Below are positions 25,362 through 35,380 of a stretch of 64,000 nt of DNA, piece after piece (position 1 is the first letter of the stretch; each line of letters opens with the position of its first letter). The notes below the pieces were generated by a model, which was not told the DNA's origin, ran no database searches, and saw nothing but the letters and a program-made list of their open reading frames with translations. The translations under genes and the position numbers were made by a program. The DNA is taken from assembly GCF_009764645.1 (NCBI RefSeq), contig NZ_RWIM01000017.1, positions 102,507-166,506 of the forward strand, read 5' to 3'. This stretch comes from Pseudomonas sp. PB106 (GTDB taxonomy: Bacteria > Pseudomonadota > Gammaproteobacteria > Pseudomonadales > Pseudomonadaceae).

Positions 25362-26767
25362 GCCTGCAACCGGTGATCGTCGGCGGTGGCCCGGCGGGGA
25401 TGGCAGCGGCCATCGAACTGGCGCGCCACGGCGTGCGCTGCACTTTGCTGGAGGAAGCCTCGCGCCTGGGCGGCGTGGTCTATCGCGGACCGCTGCGTGA
25501 CGGCGTGCAACTGGATTACCTGGGGCCGCGTTACGCCGAAGCGCTGGGCACACTGCACGGCGAATTCCAGGAGCAATCCGGGCTGATCGATGTGCGCCTC
25601 AACCATCGCGTGGTCGGCGCCGAAGGCACCCGCGCATTGATCGTGCTCGACAGCGATGAGCAACTGCACGAAATCGAATATCCACAGTTGCTGCTGGCTG
25701 CCGGTTGCCACGAACGCAGTGTGCCGTTCCCAGGCTGGACCTTGCCGGGAGTGATCATGCTTGGCGGTCTGCAACTGCAAATCAAAAGCGGCGTGGTCAA
25801 GCCGCAAGGGCCGGTCATCATCGCCGGCACCGGGCCGTTGCTGCCGCTGGTGGCGACGCAACTGCATGCCTCCGGCGTCACCGTCGCCGGCGTCTATGAG
25901 GCCTGCGCGCTCGGCAAGATCGCCCGGGAAAGCCTGGCGCTGTTGAACAAGCCGCAGCTGTTCCTCGATGGCTTGAGCATGCTCGCCTACCTGAAACTCC
26001 ATGGCATCCCGATGCAGTACGGCTGGGGCGTGGTCGAAGCCCACGGCGAGGGCGAATTGAAAAGCGTCAGCGTCGCGCCATACTCGGCCACGTGGGAACC
26101 GGACCTGTCTCGCATCGAACGCTTCGAGGCGAAAACGCTGGCGGTGGGTTACGGCTTCATTCCGCGCACCCAACTCAGTCAGCAAATGGGCCTCGATCAC
26201 GGTTTCAGTGACGACGGTTACCTGCGCGCCAACTCGAACATCTGGCAGCAAAGCAACGAACCCCATGTGCATCTGGCCGGCGACATGGGCGGGATTCGCG
26301 GTGGCGAAGCGGCGATGCTCGCCGGCAAGATCGCCGCAACCTCGATTCTGCTGCAACGCGGCGTGCTCGAAGAGGAATTGGCTCGCGTGCGCCGCGACCG
26401 TTACCTGGGCAAACTCAAAGCCATCGTGCGTTTCCGCGCTGCCGTGGATCGCTACACCGAACGCGGCGCCGGCCAGACCGCATTGCCCGCCGCCGACACG
26501 GTGATCTGCCGGTGCGAACACGCCACCCGCGCCGACATCGACAAAGCGCTGGAGCAGGGCGTGCAAGACATCGCCAGCCTGAAAATGCGCACCCGCGTGA
26601 GCATGGGCGATTGTCAGGGGCGCATGTGCATCGGCTATTGCAGTGACCGACTGCGTCAGGCCACCGGGCGCAAGGACGTCGGTTGGCTGCGTCCGCGTTT
26701 CCCGATCGATCCGATTCCTTTTTCCGCGTTCCAGTCCGTCGACACGGAGGCCGCTTCCCATGAGTAA
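25358..26767 (+). CDS. hcnB: Hydrogen cyanide synthase subunit HcnB
   Basis: A 469-aa FAD/NAD(P)-type oxidoreductase subunit of HCN synthase. N-terminal dinucleotide motif VIVGGGPAGMAAAIELARHG, a second nucleotide site VIIAGTGPLLPLVA, and a C-terminal [Fe-S]-like cysteine cluster (VICRCEHATRADI and GDCQGRMCIGYC). Its start overlaps hcnA by 4 bases and its end overlaps hcnC by 8 bases. Length and order match hcnB of other cyanogenic pseudomonads. Confidence 0.93.
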   Translation: MSLQPVIVGGGPAGMAAAIELARHGVRCTLLEEASRLGGVVYRGPLRDGVQLDYLGPRYAEALGTLHGEFQEQSGLIDVRLNHRVVGAEGTRALIVLDSDEQLHEIEYPQLLLAAGCHERSVPFPGWTLPGVIMLGGLQLQIKSGVVKPQGPVIIAGTGPLLPLVATQLHASGVTVAGVYEACALGKIARESLALLNKPQLFLDGLSMLAYLKLHGIPMQYGWGVVEAHGEGELKSVSVAPYSATWEPDLSRIERFEAKTLAVGYGFIPRTQLSQQMGLDHGFSDDGYLRANSNIWQQSNEPHVHLAGDMGGIRGGEAAMLAGKIAATSILLQRGVLEEELARVRRDRYLGKLKAIVRFRAAVDRYTERGAGQTALPAADTVICRCEHATRADIDKALEQGVQDIASLKMRTRVSMGDCQGRMCIGYCSDRLRQATGRKDVGWLRPRFPIDPIPFSAFQSVDTEAASHE

Positions 26768-28019
26768 GTTCTACGATGTGATCATCGCCGGCGGTGGTGT
26801 GATCGGCGCGTCCTGCGCCTATCAATTGTCCAAGCGCAAAAACCTCAAGGTAGCGCTGATCGATGCCAAGCGTCCGGGCAACGCGACCCGTGCTTCAGCC
26901 GGCGGTTTGTGGGCGATTGGCGAGTCGGTCGGCCTCGGCTGCGGGGTGATTTTCTTCCGCATGATGTCGGCCAATCGCAAGCGCGAAACCCAAGGCGCAG
27001 CGGTGGCTGTGGACGCCAGTACGCCGCACATTCTGCCGCCGTCGTTCTTCGATTTCGCCTTGCAGTCCAACGCCTTGTACCCGGCGCTGCACCGTGAGCT
27101 GAAAGACAATCACGGCATGGATTTCAAGTTCGAAAAGACCGGGCTGAAATTCGTTATTTATGACGACGAAGACCGGCTCTACGCCGAGCACATTGTCGGC
27201 TGCATTCCGCACCTGGCCGATCAGGTGCGCTGGCTCGATCAAGCCCAATTGCGCGAAGCCGAACCGAGCGTCAGCCATGCAGCACGCGGCGCGCTGGAGT
27301 TTCTCTGCGACCATCAGGTCAGCCCGTTCCGCCTCGCCGACGCCTACATGGAAGGTGCGCGGCAAAACGGCGTCGACATCTTCGTCAACACCAATGTCAC
27401 CGGCGTGTTGCACCACGGCACCCGCGTGACCGGTGTGCAGACGGCCGAGGAGGGCGTGTTCCACTGCAAGACCCTGATCAATGCGGCGGGCGCGTGGGCG
27501 GCGGATCTGAGCGAGTGGGCCAGCGGCATTCGCATTCCGGTCAAACCGGTCAAAGGCCAGATTCTGCTGACCGAGCGCATGCCGAAAATCCTCAACGGCT
27601 GCCTGACCACCAGCGATTGCTACGTGGCGCAGAAGGACAACGGCGAGATCCTGATCGGCAGCACCACCGAAGACAAAGGCTTCGACGTCACCACCACCTA
27701 CCCGGAAATCGCCGGGCTGGTACAGGGCGCCGTGCGCTGCTTGCCGGAGCTGAAGGACGTCAACCTCAAGCGTACGTGGGCGGGGCTGCGTCCGGGCTCG
27801 CCGGATGAGTTGCCGATCCTCGGGCCAATGCGCGGCGTGGAAGGGTATTTGAATGCCTGCGGACACTTCCGCACCGGCATTCTGACCTCGGCGATTACCG
27901 GCGTGCTGCTGGACAAACTGCTCAACGATGAACCGCTGCCGCTGGACATTACGCCGTTTTTGGCAGATCGCTTTGAGGTGGCTCCGGTCAAGCAAGCGCC
28001 CGAACTCGAACTGGCCTGA
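26760..28019 (+). CDS. hcnC: Hydrogen cyanide synthase subunit HcnC
   Basis: A 419-aa DAO-type FAD oxidase, the likely glycine-oxidising subunit. The FAD motif is VIIAGGGVIGASCAYQLS; the second half has TLINAAGAWA and the GLRPGSPDELPILGPM signature near the C-terminus of glycine/D-amino acid oxidases. ATG 26760 lies inside the hcnB stop region (ATGAGTAA overlap). It ends the operon; a class C REP pair follows. Confidence 0.93.
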   Translation: MSKFYDVIIAGGGVIGASCAYQLSKRKNLKVALIDAKRPGNATRASAGGLWAIGESVGLGCGVIFFRMMSANRKRETQGAAVAVDASTPHILPPSFFDFALQSNALYPALHRELKDNHGMDFKFEKTGLKFVIYDDEDRLYAEHIVGCIPHLADQVRWLDQAQLREAEPSVSHAARGALEFLCDHQVSPFRLADAYMEGARQNGVDIFVNTNVTGVLHHGTRVTGVQTAEEGVFHCKTLINAAGAWAADLSEWASGIRIPVKPVKGQILLTERMPKILNGCLTTSDCYVAQKDNGEILIGSTTEDKGFDVTTTYPEIAGLVQGAVRCLPELKDVNLKRTWAGLRPGSPDELPILGPMRGVEGYLNACGHFRTGILTSAITGVLLDKLLNDEPLPLDITPFLADRFEVAPVKQAPELELA

Positions 28020-28029
28020 CCTCGGCAAG

Positions 28030-28145
28030 ATGATCGTTCCCACGCTCTGCGTGGGAATGCCTCAAGGGACGCTCCGCGTTCCAGCTTTCGAATTGGAACG
28101 CGGAGCGTCCCGGGCTGTATTCCCACGCGGAGCGTGGGAACAATC
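28030..28145. repeat. REP pair (class C)
   Basis: The same inverted element as at 20611, here between hcnC and the convergent antiporter gene. Confidence 0.92.
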
Positions 28146-28154
28146 AGGTAAGGC

Positions 28155-29963
28155 TCAGGATTTTCGGGATTCCTCTTCGAGCTGATCCGATTCAAACAGC
28201 CGCGCCAATTCCGCCCGGGCTTCCTGGGCGGTTTGCAGGACTTTCGCGGCGTCGTCGTAGACCGCGTGCTGCGCCTCCAGCACCTGTTCGTCGTGATGTT
28301 TGAAGCGCTTGATCCGCGCATCGGCCTGAGCTTGGGTCAGCCCCAGCCCCACCAGCGTGCGCCGGCTCATTTCCAGGCTCGAATAATAGGTTTCACGAAT
28401 CGCCTCCGCGCCGACATCGACCAAGCGGTGCACGTGCTGACGGTTACGTGCCCGGGCGATGATCTTCATGTGCGGGTACAGCTTGCGCACCACCTCAGCG
28501 GTCTTGATATTGGTCTCCGGATCATCCGTGGCAATCACGAAATATTCCGCCTCGCCAACCTTGGCCGCGTTAAGGATTTCCGGACGCATCGGGTCGCCGT
28601 AGAACACCGGCACACCGCCGAAACTGCGCGACAGTTCGATGGTTTCCACCGACGTATCCAGCGCCACGAACTTGATGTTCTGCGCACGCAGAATACGCGC
28701 CACGATCTGGCCCATCCGGCCCATGCCGGCAATCACCACGCGCGGCGTGTCAGTGTCGATCTCACGGTATTGTTCCGGCACTTCCACCGGTTGCACTTTC
28801 GGGCTGACCAGGCGCGCGCAGATCAACAGCAGCAACGGTGTGACCGCCATCGACAGGGTGATGGTCAGCACCAGCAAGTCGTACAGACGCGGCTCAAACA
28901 GACCTTGATCGCGACCGATCTTGAACACCACAAAGGCAAACTCACCGCCGGCCGCCAAGACAATCCCGAGGCGAATCGCACTGATCTTGTTCAAGCCGCC
29001 GGCCAGGCGACCGACCACAAACAGCAGCGGCAATTTCAGACCAATCAACAGTAGCGTCAGGCCCAGCACCGTGATCGGTGCGCTGAGCAGCAGACTCAGG
29101 TTCGCGCCCATGCCGACGCTGATGAAAAACAGCCCGAGCAGCAGGCCCTTGAACGGCTCGATCTGCGCTTCCAGTTCATGCCGATATTCCGAATCTGCCA
29201 GCAGCAGACCGGCGAGAAACGCCCCCAGCGCCATCGACACACCGACCAGATCCATCAACCACGCCGTGCCAATCACCACCAGCAACGCCGTGGCCGTGGA
29301 CACTTCGGGCAGACCGGTTTTCGCCACCACGCGGAACACCGGACGCAGCAGATAACGCCCGCCGACCACGACCACGGCGATGCCGCCGAGCACTTGCAAG
29401 GCGTGATTCAGGTCTTCGGCGGTGCTGGTGGTGTGATTGCCGCCCGCGAGCATTGGCACCAAGGCAATCAACGGGATCGCGGCGATGTCCTGGAACAGCA
29501 GAATCGCAAACGCCAGCCGCCCGTGGGGGCTGGTCAGTTCCTTGCGTTCAGCGAGGCTTTGCAGGCCGAACGCCGTGGACGACAGCGCCAAGCCGAGGCC
29601 GAGCACAATCGCACTGTTCAACGGTTGGCCGAACACCGACAGCGCCAGCACGCCGATCACCGAAGCGGTCAGCAGCACCTGCGCCAGGCCGACGCCGAAC
29701 ACCGATTTGCGCATCACCCACAAGCGTCGCGGCGACAGCTCAAGCCCAATGATGAACAGCAGCAACACCACGCCCAGTTCGGAGATATGCGCAACGCTCT
29801 GCGGATTGCCGATCAGGCCCAGCACCGACGGGCCGATGATCACCCCGGCAAACAGATAACCGAGCACCGCGCCCAGTTGCAGACGTTTGGCCAAAGGCAC
29901 GGTGAGCACGGCCGCGAACAGAAACACGACAGCGGCTTGCAACAGATTGCCTTCATGGGGCAT
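28155..29963 (-). CDS. KefB/KefC-type monovalent cation:proton antiporter
   Basis: A 602-aa CPA2 antiporter. The first 385 residues form about 12 helices (ASSGLY-type core LGYLFAGVIIGPS, SSTAFGLQSLAE), and a C-terminal TrkA-N/RCK NAD-binding domain (VVIAGMGRMGQIVARIL) follows, then a charged tail. It probably exchanges K+ for H+, in KefC under glutathione adduct control. Start ATG 29963 is chosen because the longer frame upstream reads through a REP element. Confidence 0.9.
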   Translation of the reverse strand: MPHEGNLLQAAVVFLFAAVLTVPLAKRLQLGAVLGYLFAGVIIGPSVLGLIGNPQSVAHISELGVVLLLFIIGLELSPRRLWVMRKSVFGVGLAQVLLTASVIGVLALSVFGQPLNSAIVLGLGLALSSTAFGLQSLAERKELTSPHGRLAFAILLFQDIAAIPLIALVPMLAGGNHTTSTAEDLNHALQVLGGIAVVVVGGRYLLRPVFRVVAKTGLPEVSTATALLVVIGTAWLMDLVGVSMALGAFLAGLLLADSEYRHELEAQIEPFKGLLLGLFFISVGMGANLSLLLSAPITVLGLTLLLIGLKLPLLFVVGRLAGGLNKISAIRLGIVLAAGGEFAFVVFKIGRDQGLFEPRLYDLLVLTITLSMAVTPLLLLICARLVSPKVQPVEVPEQYREIDTDTPRVVIAGMGRMGQIVARILRAQNIKFVALDTSVETIELSRSFGGVPVFYGDPMRPEILNAAKVGEAEYFVIATDDPETNIKTAEVVRKLYPHMKIIARARNRQHVHRLVDVGAEAIRETYYSSLEMSRRTLVGLGLTQAQADARIKRFKHHDEQVLEAQHAVYDDAAKVLQTAQEARAELARLFESDQLEEESRKS

Positions 29964-30042
29964 GGGGAAACTCCTGACAGCGGTACGGCGGGGGGTGACA
30001 AGCATAAGGGCTGAATCGATTTCAGATCCACCGAAGATCCCC

Positions 30043-30148
30043 TTGTAGGAGCTGACGAGTGCAACGAGGCTGCGATCTTTTGATCTTGTTTTTGGATTGC
30101 AAAGAATCAAGATCAAAAGATCGCAGCCTGCGGCAGCTCCTACAGGGG
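30043..30148. repeat. REP pair (class D, GCTGCGATCTTTTGATC)
   Basis: Inverted arms GTAGGAGCTG...GGCTGCGATCTTTTGATCTT and complement, located between the divergent antiporter and LysR genes. Confidence 0.9.
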
Positions 30149-30168
30149 ATCTTCATGGTTTCTGTAAT

Positions 30169-30182
30169 AATTGGCATCAATT
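30169..30182. promoter_or_regulatory. Palindrome AATTGGCATCAATT, probable LysR operator
   Basis: A perfect AATTG-GCAT-CAATT inverted repeat lies 46 bases before the LysR start codon. Related TTGGCAT elements occur before the MFS gene of the same locus (33310-33347), consistent with one regulator acting on both. Confidence 0.45.
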
Positions 30183-30227
30183 AGTTACATTCATCACCTC
30201 TACGAATCAATCACTCCGAGTCTCGCC

Positions 30228-31142
30228 ATGGCCATCAACTTCGACCTCAACGACCTGCAAGCCTTCCGCGCCGTGGTCGAGCAGGGCAGCTTTCGCAAGG
30301 CCGCCGATACCGTGCGCCTGTCGCAACCGGCGCTGAGCCGGCGCATCGAAAAGCTCGAAGACGCCCTCGGCGTGAAGCTGTTCGAGCGCACCACGCGCAA
30401 GGTCAGTCTGACCCAGGCCGGACGCGGTTTCATGCCGAGTGTCGAGCGGTTGCTGGATGATCTCGATATCGCCCTGTTAGGGATTAGCGAGGTGGCGTCA
30501 ACGCGACTGGGCCACGTTACCGTCGCCTGCGTGCCTTCGGCGGCGTACTACTTCATGCCGCGGGTGGTCGCCCGCTATCACCAGCAATTCCCGCGGATCA
30601 AGGTCAAAGTCCTCGATTCCAGCGCCCACGATGTGCTTAGCGCAGTGGTCAATGGCGAGGCGGATTTCGGTTTGAGTTTCTTGGGCACGCAGGATGCCAA
30701 AGTCGACTTCGAAGCGCTTGTGCAGGAGTGCTACGTGGTCGCCTGTCGCCGCGATCACCCGTTGGCCGGGCGCAACAGCGTGACGTGGGACGAGTTTTAT
30801 CAGCAGGATTACATCTCGCTGGACAAGACGTCCGGCAACCGCTTTTTGCTCGATCAAGCCCTGAGCACCGTGGTGCCGCAGCGGCAGAGCATCTGCGAAA
30901 CCAAGCATGTGACGACCATGATCGGTCTGGTCGAGGCGGGGTTGGGAGTGGCGGCGGTACCGCTGATGGCGATGCCCGGCCCGGATCACCCGATCCTGAC
31001 GCGGGTGCCGTTGACCGATCCGCAAGTGATGCGCAGTGTCGGCATCATCAAGCGCCGGGGTCGCACGTTGACCCCGGCGGCATTGGAACTGGAGCGGCTG
31101 GTGGTGGAAATGAAAGTCCAGCCGCCAACGATCAGCGCTTGA
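30228..31142 (+). CDS. LysR-type regulator of the transport locus
   Basis: A 304-aa LysR protein: winged helix in residues 1-65 (LNDLQAFRAVVEQGSFRKAA, then LSQPALSRRIEKLE), then a two-lobed effector domain. The start at 30228 gives the canonical opening. It converges on a binding-protein gene (11-base overlap of the 3' ends). The context suggests control of the neighbouring binding protein and citrate-type transporter, possibly in response to a tricarboxylate. Confidence 0.9.
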   Translation: MAINFDLNDLQAFRAVVEQGSFRKAADTVRLSQPALSRRIEKLEDALGVKLFERTTRKVSLTQAGRGFMPSVERLLDDLDIALLGISEVASTRLGHVTVACVPSAAYYFMPRVVARYHQQFPRIKVKVLDSSAHDVLSAVVNGEADFGLSFLGTQDAKVDFEALVQECYVVACRRDHPLAGRNSVTWDEFYQQDYISLDKTSGNRFLLDQALSTVVPQRQSICETKHVTTMIGLVEAGLGVAAVPLMAMPGPDHPILTRVPLTDPQVMRSVGIIKRRGRTLTPAALELERLVVEMKVQPPTISA

Positions 31143-31899
31143 CCGAATCCAGCCCGGTGGCCTGCACGTCAGCTTGCGCTGCCGGAGCGGCGAGGTAGGC
31201 GAGCAGGGCTTTCGCCTCTTGCGGGTGCTGTGCGCCAACCGGGATGCCAGCGGCAAAACGCGTCACCGACTGCACCGATTCTGGAATCTTCGCGACGAAA
31301 CTTACCCCCGGCACCGGCAGCAATTCGCTGACCTGCTGGAAGCCGAGTTGATAGTCGCCGGTGGCAACGACCGAGCCGACCGGGACTTTCGGAATCATCT
31401 TCGCCTTCGGTTTCAGTTGATCTTCGATGCCCAGTTTCTTGAACAACTGCTGCTCGATGTACACGCCGCTGGCGCTGTCGGAGTAGGCCACCGACTGCGC
31501 GTCGAGCAAGGTTTTCTTCAGATTGTCGACGCTGCTGATATCCGGTTTCGCCGCGCCTTCGCGCACCACCAGGCCGATCCGCGAATCCGCCAGTTCCACG
31601 CGGGAAGCCGGGTCGACCTTGCCTTGTTTGATCAAGTCATCGAGGGCGTAGCCGACCATGATCACCACGTCGGCATGCTCACCGCGCGCGAGGCGATTGG
31701 GGATCGCTTCCGGCGCCTTGCCCATCGACGGGCCGAGTTGGGTGTCGAGGGTGTTGTCGGTGGCGGCGGCGAATTTCGGGCCGAGGATTTTATAGGCGGC
31801 GGTGAAGCCCCCGGAAGTCATCACGTTCAGCTGTTCAGCATGGGCCAGGGCGCTGAAAGCGAAGAGGGCAATGGCGGTGAAGTTGACGAGTTTTTTCAT
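31132..31899 (-). CDS. Periplasmic substrate-binding protein (molybdate-like fold)
   Basis: A 255-aa exported binding protein with a signal peptide (residues 1-21, AHAEQ). The pattern LNVMTSGGFTAAYKILGPKF, then EHADVVIMVGYALDDL is that of the ModA/PBP-II extracellular solute-binding family, but no ABC permease or ATPase lies next to it. It precedes, 3' of, an MFS transporter in the same direction with 12 bases between. It may be an unusual accessory or scavenging protein of that transporter. Ligand unknown. Confidence 0.82.
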   Translation of the reverse strand: MKKLVNFTAIALFAFSALAHAEQLNVMTSGGFTAAYKILGPKFAAATDNTLDTQLGPSMGKAPEAIPNRLARGEHADVVIMVGYALDDLIKQGKVDPASRVELADSRIGLVVREGAAKPDISSVDNLKKTLLDAQSVAYSDSASGVYIEQQLFKKLGIEDQLKPKAKMIPKVPVGSVVATGDYQLGFQQVSELLPVPGVSFVAKIPESVQSVTRFAAGIPVGAQHPQEAKALLAYLAAPAAQADVQATGLDSVKR

Positions 31900-31911
31900 G
31901 ATCAGGGTTCC

Positions 31912-33204
31912 TTATGCTGCAACCGGTTGCAGACGACCGCCCGCGCGGCGATAGAGGTACAGCGTGGCGCACAACGCGCAGAGCGCACCGATGCTCATCC
32001 AGTAACCCGGCGCGGCTTTGTCGCCGGTGTACTGAATCAGGAAGGTCGACATCGCCGGGGTGAAACCACCGAAAATCGCCGTCGCCAGGCTATACGCGAG
32101 GGAGAAACCGGCCACGCGCACTTCCACCGGCATGATCTCGGTCAGCGCCGGAATCATCGCGCCGTTGTACATGCCGTAGATGAACGACAACCACAGCAGC
32201 GACAGCAACATGTGGCTGAAGCTCGGCGCCTGCACCAGGTACGACAGCGCCGGATACGTGGTGGCCAGCGCCAGCAGCGACATCGCAATCAGCACCGGAC
32301 GACGACCGATGCGATCGGACAACATGCCGCCAATCGGCAACCAGAAGAAGTTCGACACACCGACCAGCAAGGTCACCAGCAGCGCATCGGACGTGCTCAG
32401 GTGCAGCACGGTTTTACCGAAGGTCGGCGCATACACGGTGATCAGGTAAAACGCCGTGGTGGTCAGGGCGACCATCAGCATGCCGCCGAGCACGACCGCC
32501 CAGTTCTGGCCGAGGGTGCGGAACACTTCGCCCATGCTCGGACGGTGTTTGCGTGCGGCGAACTCTTCGGTTTCTGCCAGATTGCGGCGCAGAAAAAAGA
32601 TGAACGGCACGATCATGCAGCCGACGAAAAACGGAATCCGCCAGCCCCAATCGGCAATCACGTCCGGCGCCATCCACGCGTTCAGCGCGTAGCCCAGCGC
32701 CGCGGCAACGATGATCGCCACTTGCTGACTGGCCGACTGCCAAGCGGTGAAGAACCCTTTGCGGCCCGGTGTGGCGATCTCGGACAGATACACCGAAACC
32801 CCGCCCAATTCCGCACCGGCGGAGAAGCCTTGCAGTAGGCGCCCGACCAGCACCAATGCCGGCGCAAACAGGCCGATGCTTTCGTATCCGGGCACCAGCA
32901 CAATCAATATCGTGCCGCTGGCCATGATCGACAGGGTGACGATCAAGCCCTTGCGGCGACCGACATCATCGATGTACGCGCCGAGCACAATGGCCCCCAG
33001 CGGACGCATCAAAAAGCCTGCGCCGAACACCGCAAAGGTCATCATCAGGGAAGCGAACTCACTGCTCGCCGGAAAGAACACCGCCGCGATCTGCGTGGCG
33101 TAGAAGCCGAACAGAAAGAAGTCGAACTGTTCGAGGAAGTTACCCGAGGTCACCCGGAAAATGGCACCGGCCCGCGAGCCGCCGTGTGGGATTGAGGCTG
33201 TCAT
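31912..33204 (-). CDS. MFS transporter, citrate/tricarballylate-proton symporter type
   Basis: A 430-aa, 12-helix MFS protein of the metabolite:H+ symporter family (CitA/TcuC type). Signs are the N-terminal [17 protein letters not shown], the GRRKGL loop between TM2 and TM3, and [10 protein letters not shown] after TM8. Likely substrate is citrate, aconitate or tricarballylate; sequence alone cannot decide. It is first in an operon with the binding protein, and TTGGCAT elements precede its start. Confidence 0.85.
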   Translation of the reverse strand: MTASIPHGGSRAGAIFRVTSGNFLEQFDFFLFGFYATQIAAVFFPASSEFASLMMTFAVFGAGFLMRPLGAIVLGAYIDDVGRRKGLIVTLSIMASGTILIVLVPGYESIGLFAPALVLVGRLLQGFSAGAELGGVSVYLSEIATPGRKGFFTAWQSASQQVAIIVAAALGYALNAWMAPDVIADWGWRIPFFVGCMIVPFIFFLRRNLAETEEFAARKHRPSMGEVFRTLGQNWAVVLGGMLMVALTTTAFYLITVYAPTFGKTVLHLSTSDALLVTLLVGVSNFFWLPIGGMLSDRIGRRPVLIAMSLLALATTYPALSYLVQAPSFSHMLLSLLWLSFIYGMYNGAMIPALTEIMPVEVRVAGFSLAYSLATAIFGGFTPAMSTFLIQYTGDKAAPGYWMSIGALCALCATLYLYRRAGGRLQPVAA

Positions 33205-33515
33205 AACAAAGGACTCCACCGCTTTTATGACGTGCGCCACGGAGAGGCAGCGCACGGTTCTTATTGAGGCGGATGGTGGCCCAGCTGTAACAGGATGTTA
33301 ATTGCATTATTGGCATGCATTGATGTGCAAAGTGGATCAATGCCAAGTCTCAGCTTTTACAAGACTCTTCAGATGCACTTTGAACTGGGCAAACACAGGA
33401 GAAACTCCGTGGCAGTTCCCACCACTCCTGCAGACACCTGAGAACCCTGTGGGAGCTGGCTTGCCAGCGGATTGCCCGCTAACGAAGATTTTGCGGGTGT
33501 AAAGCCATCCCGACG
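33205..33515. other. Intergenic region with regulatory half-sites and a REP arm
   Basis: This gap holds the MFS promoter region with TTGGCATGCATTGATG (33310-33325) and GATCAATGCCAAG (33335-33347), resembling the palindrome before the LysR gene, and a single class B REP arm at 33448-33470. No gene is evident. Confidence 0.6.
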
Positions 33516-34517
33516 TCACCCTTGCGCCGGCAAAGCCAAACTCCCGTCCCACTGCGGATCAATCCGCCGAATCCGCACGCTCAAATCAGGGTGAGTGGCA
33601 AACATCCGACTCAGCGTGCCCGAAACCCCCGTGTTGAAATACAAATGACTGTATTCACCGGCTCGAGCGGCACTGATCGTCGAACCTTGTGCGGCGATTT
33701 TTTTCAGCGCGCTGACCAGCGCTTGGGGGTTGCGCGTGAATTGCACCGCACTGGCATCAGCCAGAAACTCACGTTGACGACTCACTCCGGCCTTGACCAG
33801 ATTGCCGAAAAGGTTACCGATGAAGCCGGCCAGGCACAGCAAAAATCCAGCGAACAATCCCAGCAGTATCAAGCTGAAATCGCGTTTGCCACCCTTGAAC
33901 AGACTGGCTATCAACAGTCCGCCCGAAATTCCGAGCACCACAAGCCCATGGACTACCGCAACGAGTTGGGTATTGAGGCGCATGTCACCATTGAAAATGT
34001 GGCTGAACTCATGGGCAATCACACCCTGCAACTCCTCGCGAGTCAGCTGGGTGACCGCACCCTGTGTGACACCGATCACCGCATCCTCAGGTTTGAAACC
34101 GGCGGCGAAGGCATTGATCGTTTGATCGGGCAACAGGTACACCGTCGGCATGACGCTGCCAGAAGCAATGGCCATTTCCTCGACCACGTTCATCAGGCGT
34201 TTCTCATCCTGCGTTTTTGCAACGCCGTTGAGGCAACGCCCGCCAAGCTTCAAGGCGACCACTTTACCGCCCGCGCGCAGCTCGTGGTATTTCAGCAGGC
34301 CGCCGATCACGATGATGCCGCCGACCACTGACGCGATAACGCCCAGCGCCATGAAAGCATCCAGCAGCGTGCCGGTGCCGCTCAGGTAATCCTCAAAACC
34401 ACTGAAGACAAACGGCAGGCTGGTCAGCCCGATCAACATGACGATTGAGATAATCATCATGTTGATCAGGCGTGTGGTCTGGCTTTTGGCTTGGCGTTGT
34501 TGTTCGAAGAAATTCAT
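33516..34517 (-). CDS. M48 family membrane metalloprotease (HtpX-like)
   Basis: A 333-aa zinc metalloprotease of the inner membrane. Helices near 20-40 and 55-75 precede the catalytic HEFSH motif (residues 169-173), two further helices (about 190-240) and the third zinc ligand in REFLADASAV. HtpX-type enzymes degrade misfolded membrane proteins facing the cytoplasm. It follows a lemA-like gene with 24 bases between, a common pairing. The C-terminal FATHPDLSVRIRRID is also family-typical. Start ATG 34517. Confidence 0.9.
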   Translation of the reverse strand: MNFFEQQRQAKSQTTRLINMMIISIVMLIGLTSLPFVFSGFEDYLSGTGTLLDAFMALGVIASVVGGIIVIGGLLKYHELRAGGKVVALKLGGRCLNGVAKTQDEKRLMNVVEEMAIASGSVMPTVYLLPDQTINAFAAGFKPEDAVIGVTQGAVTQLTREELQGVIAHEFSHIFNGDMRLNTQLVAVVHGLVVLGISGGLLIASLFKGGKRDFSLILLGLFAGFLLCLAGFIGNLFGNLVKAGVSRQREFLADASAVQFTRNPQALVSALKKIAAQGSTISAARAGEYSHLYFNTGVSGTLSRMFATHPDLSVRIRRIDPQWDGSLALPAQG

Positions 34518-34541
34518 CGGGCCTTCCATGGGCAGCGGGGT

Positions 34542-35177
34542 TTAAAAAGAAACCTTGGGAGCGGTCTTGATCGCCAGGGTGTCGGCGAATTTAAGCGGCG
34601 CGGCATCGTCGCGGTGGCCGAAGCTGGAAGCTAACAGCACGGTCGGAAAACTCTGCTTGAGCGTGTTATAGGCCATCACCGCGTCGTTGTAAGCCTGGCG
34701 GGCGAAACTCACTTTGTTTTCGGTACTGCTCAACTCTTCGCTCAGGTGCAGCATGTTCTGCGAAGCTTTGAGATCGGGATAAGCCTCCAACGTTACCGTC
34801 AGCCGATCCACAGCGCTGTTGAGTGCGCTGTCAGCGTGGCCCAACTGTTCGATGTTTTGCGCGTTACCTGGTCGCGCCTGGGCGGCCTCGAGCACGGCCA
34901 CTGCCGCATTACGCGCAGCGATCACCGCTTCGAGGGTTTCGCGCTCGTGAGCCATCGCGCCTTTGGCGATCGCCACCAGATTGGGGATCAGATCGTAGCG
35001 ACGCTTGAGTTGCACTTCGACTTGGGCGAAGGCGTTTTTGATCTCGTTGCGGCGCGCCACCAGCGCGTTGAACGCACGCACGGCGTAGAGCGCGCACAGC
35101 ACAAGCAGAACCAGATTGGCGACGAGATAGGTGTTCAAGGTGATGTCCTTTTCACTCGGCGGGATTTTGCGCGGCAT
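34542..35177 (-). CDS. LemA family protein
   Basis: A 211-aa LemA-type protein: a single N-terminal helix (about 16-36) and a long helical bundle beginning with the family's ALVARRNEIKNAFAQVEVQL, then KRRYDLIPNLVAIAKG. LemA proteins are membrane-anchored with unclear function. It is the first gene of the operon with the M48 protease, probably acting with it in membrane quality control. The C-terminus (about 175-211) is less conserved. Confidence 0.9.
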   Translation of the reverse strand: MPRKIPPSEKDITLNTYLVANLVLLVLCALYAVRAFNALVARRNEIKNAFAQVEVQLKRRYDLIPNLVAIAKGAMAHERETLEAVIAARNAAVAVLEAAQARPGNAQNIEQLGHADSALNSAVDRLTVTLEAYPDLKASQNMLHLSEELSSTENKVSFARQAYNDAVMAYNTLKQSFPTVLLASSFGHRDDAAPLKFADTLAIKTAPKVSF

Positions 35178-35247
35178 GGTAGCGCAAAAACATCACGCCG
35201 ACAGTGGCTCTATGAGATTGCCCATCTTGCGAACATTCCGAAACACC

Positions 35248-35270
35248 GTGGGAGCTGGCTTGCCAGCGAT
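35248..35270. repeat. Single REP arm (class B)
   Basis: GTGGGAGCTGGCTTGCCAGC-type arm, unpaired, upstream of the LemA gene. Confidence 0.8.
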
Positions 35271-35380
35271 GGCTATCCGACTGACGACTACAATCCCAGT
35301 CCATCAAAGCAAAAAACAAGGAATGATTTCCGCGCCGCGCAGTCCGATTTCAGGTATCGCACATCTATGGAGTTTCACCG

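Noticed and set aside
29964..30116. Upstream extension of the KefC-type frame
   Set aside because: It reads through a class D REP pair and is not family-like.
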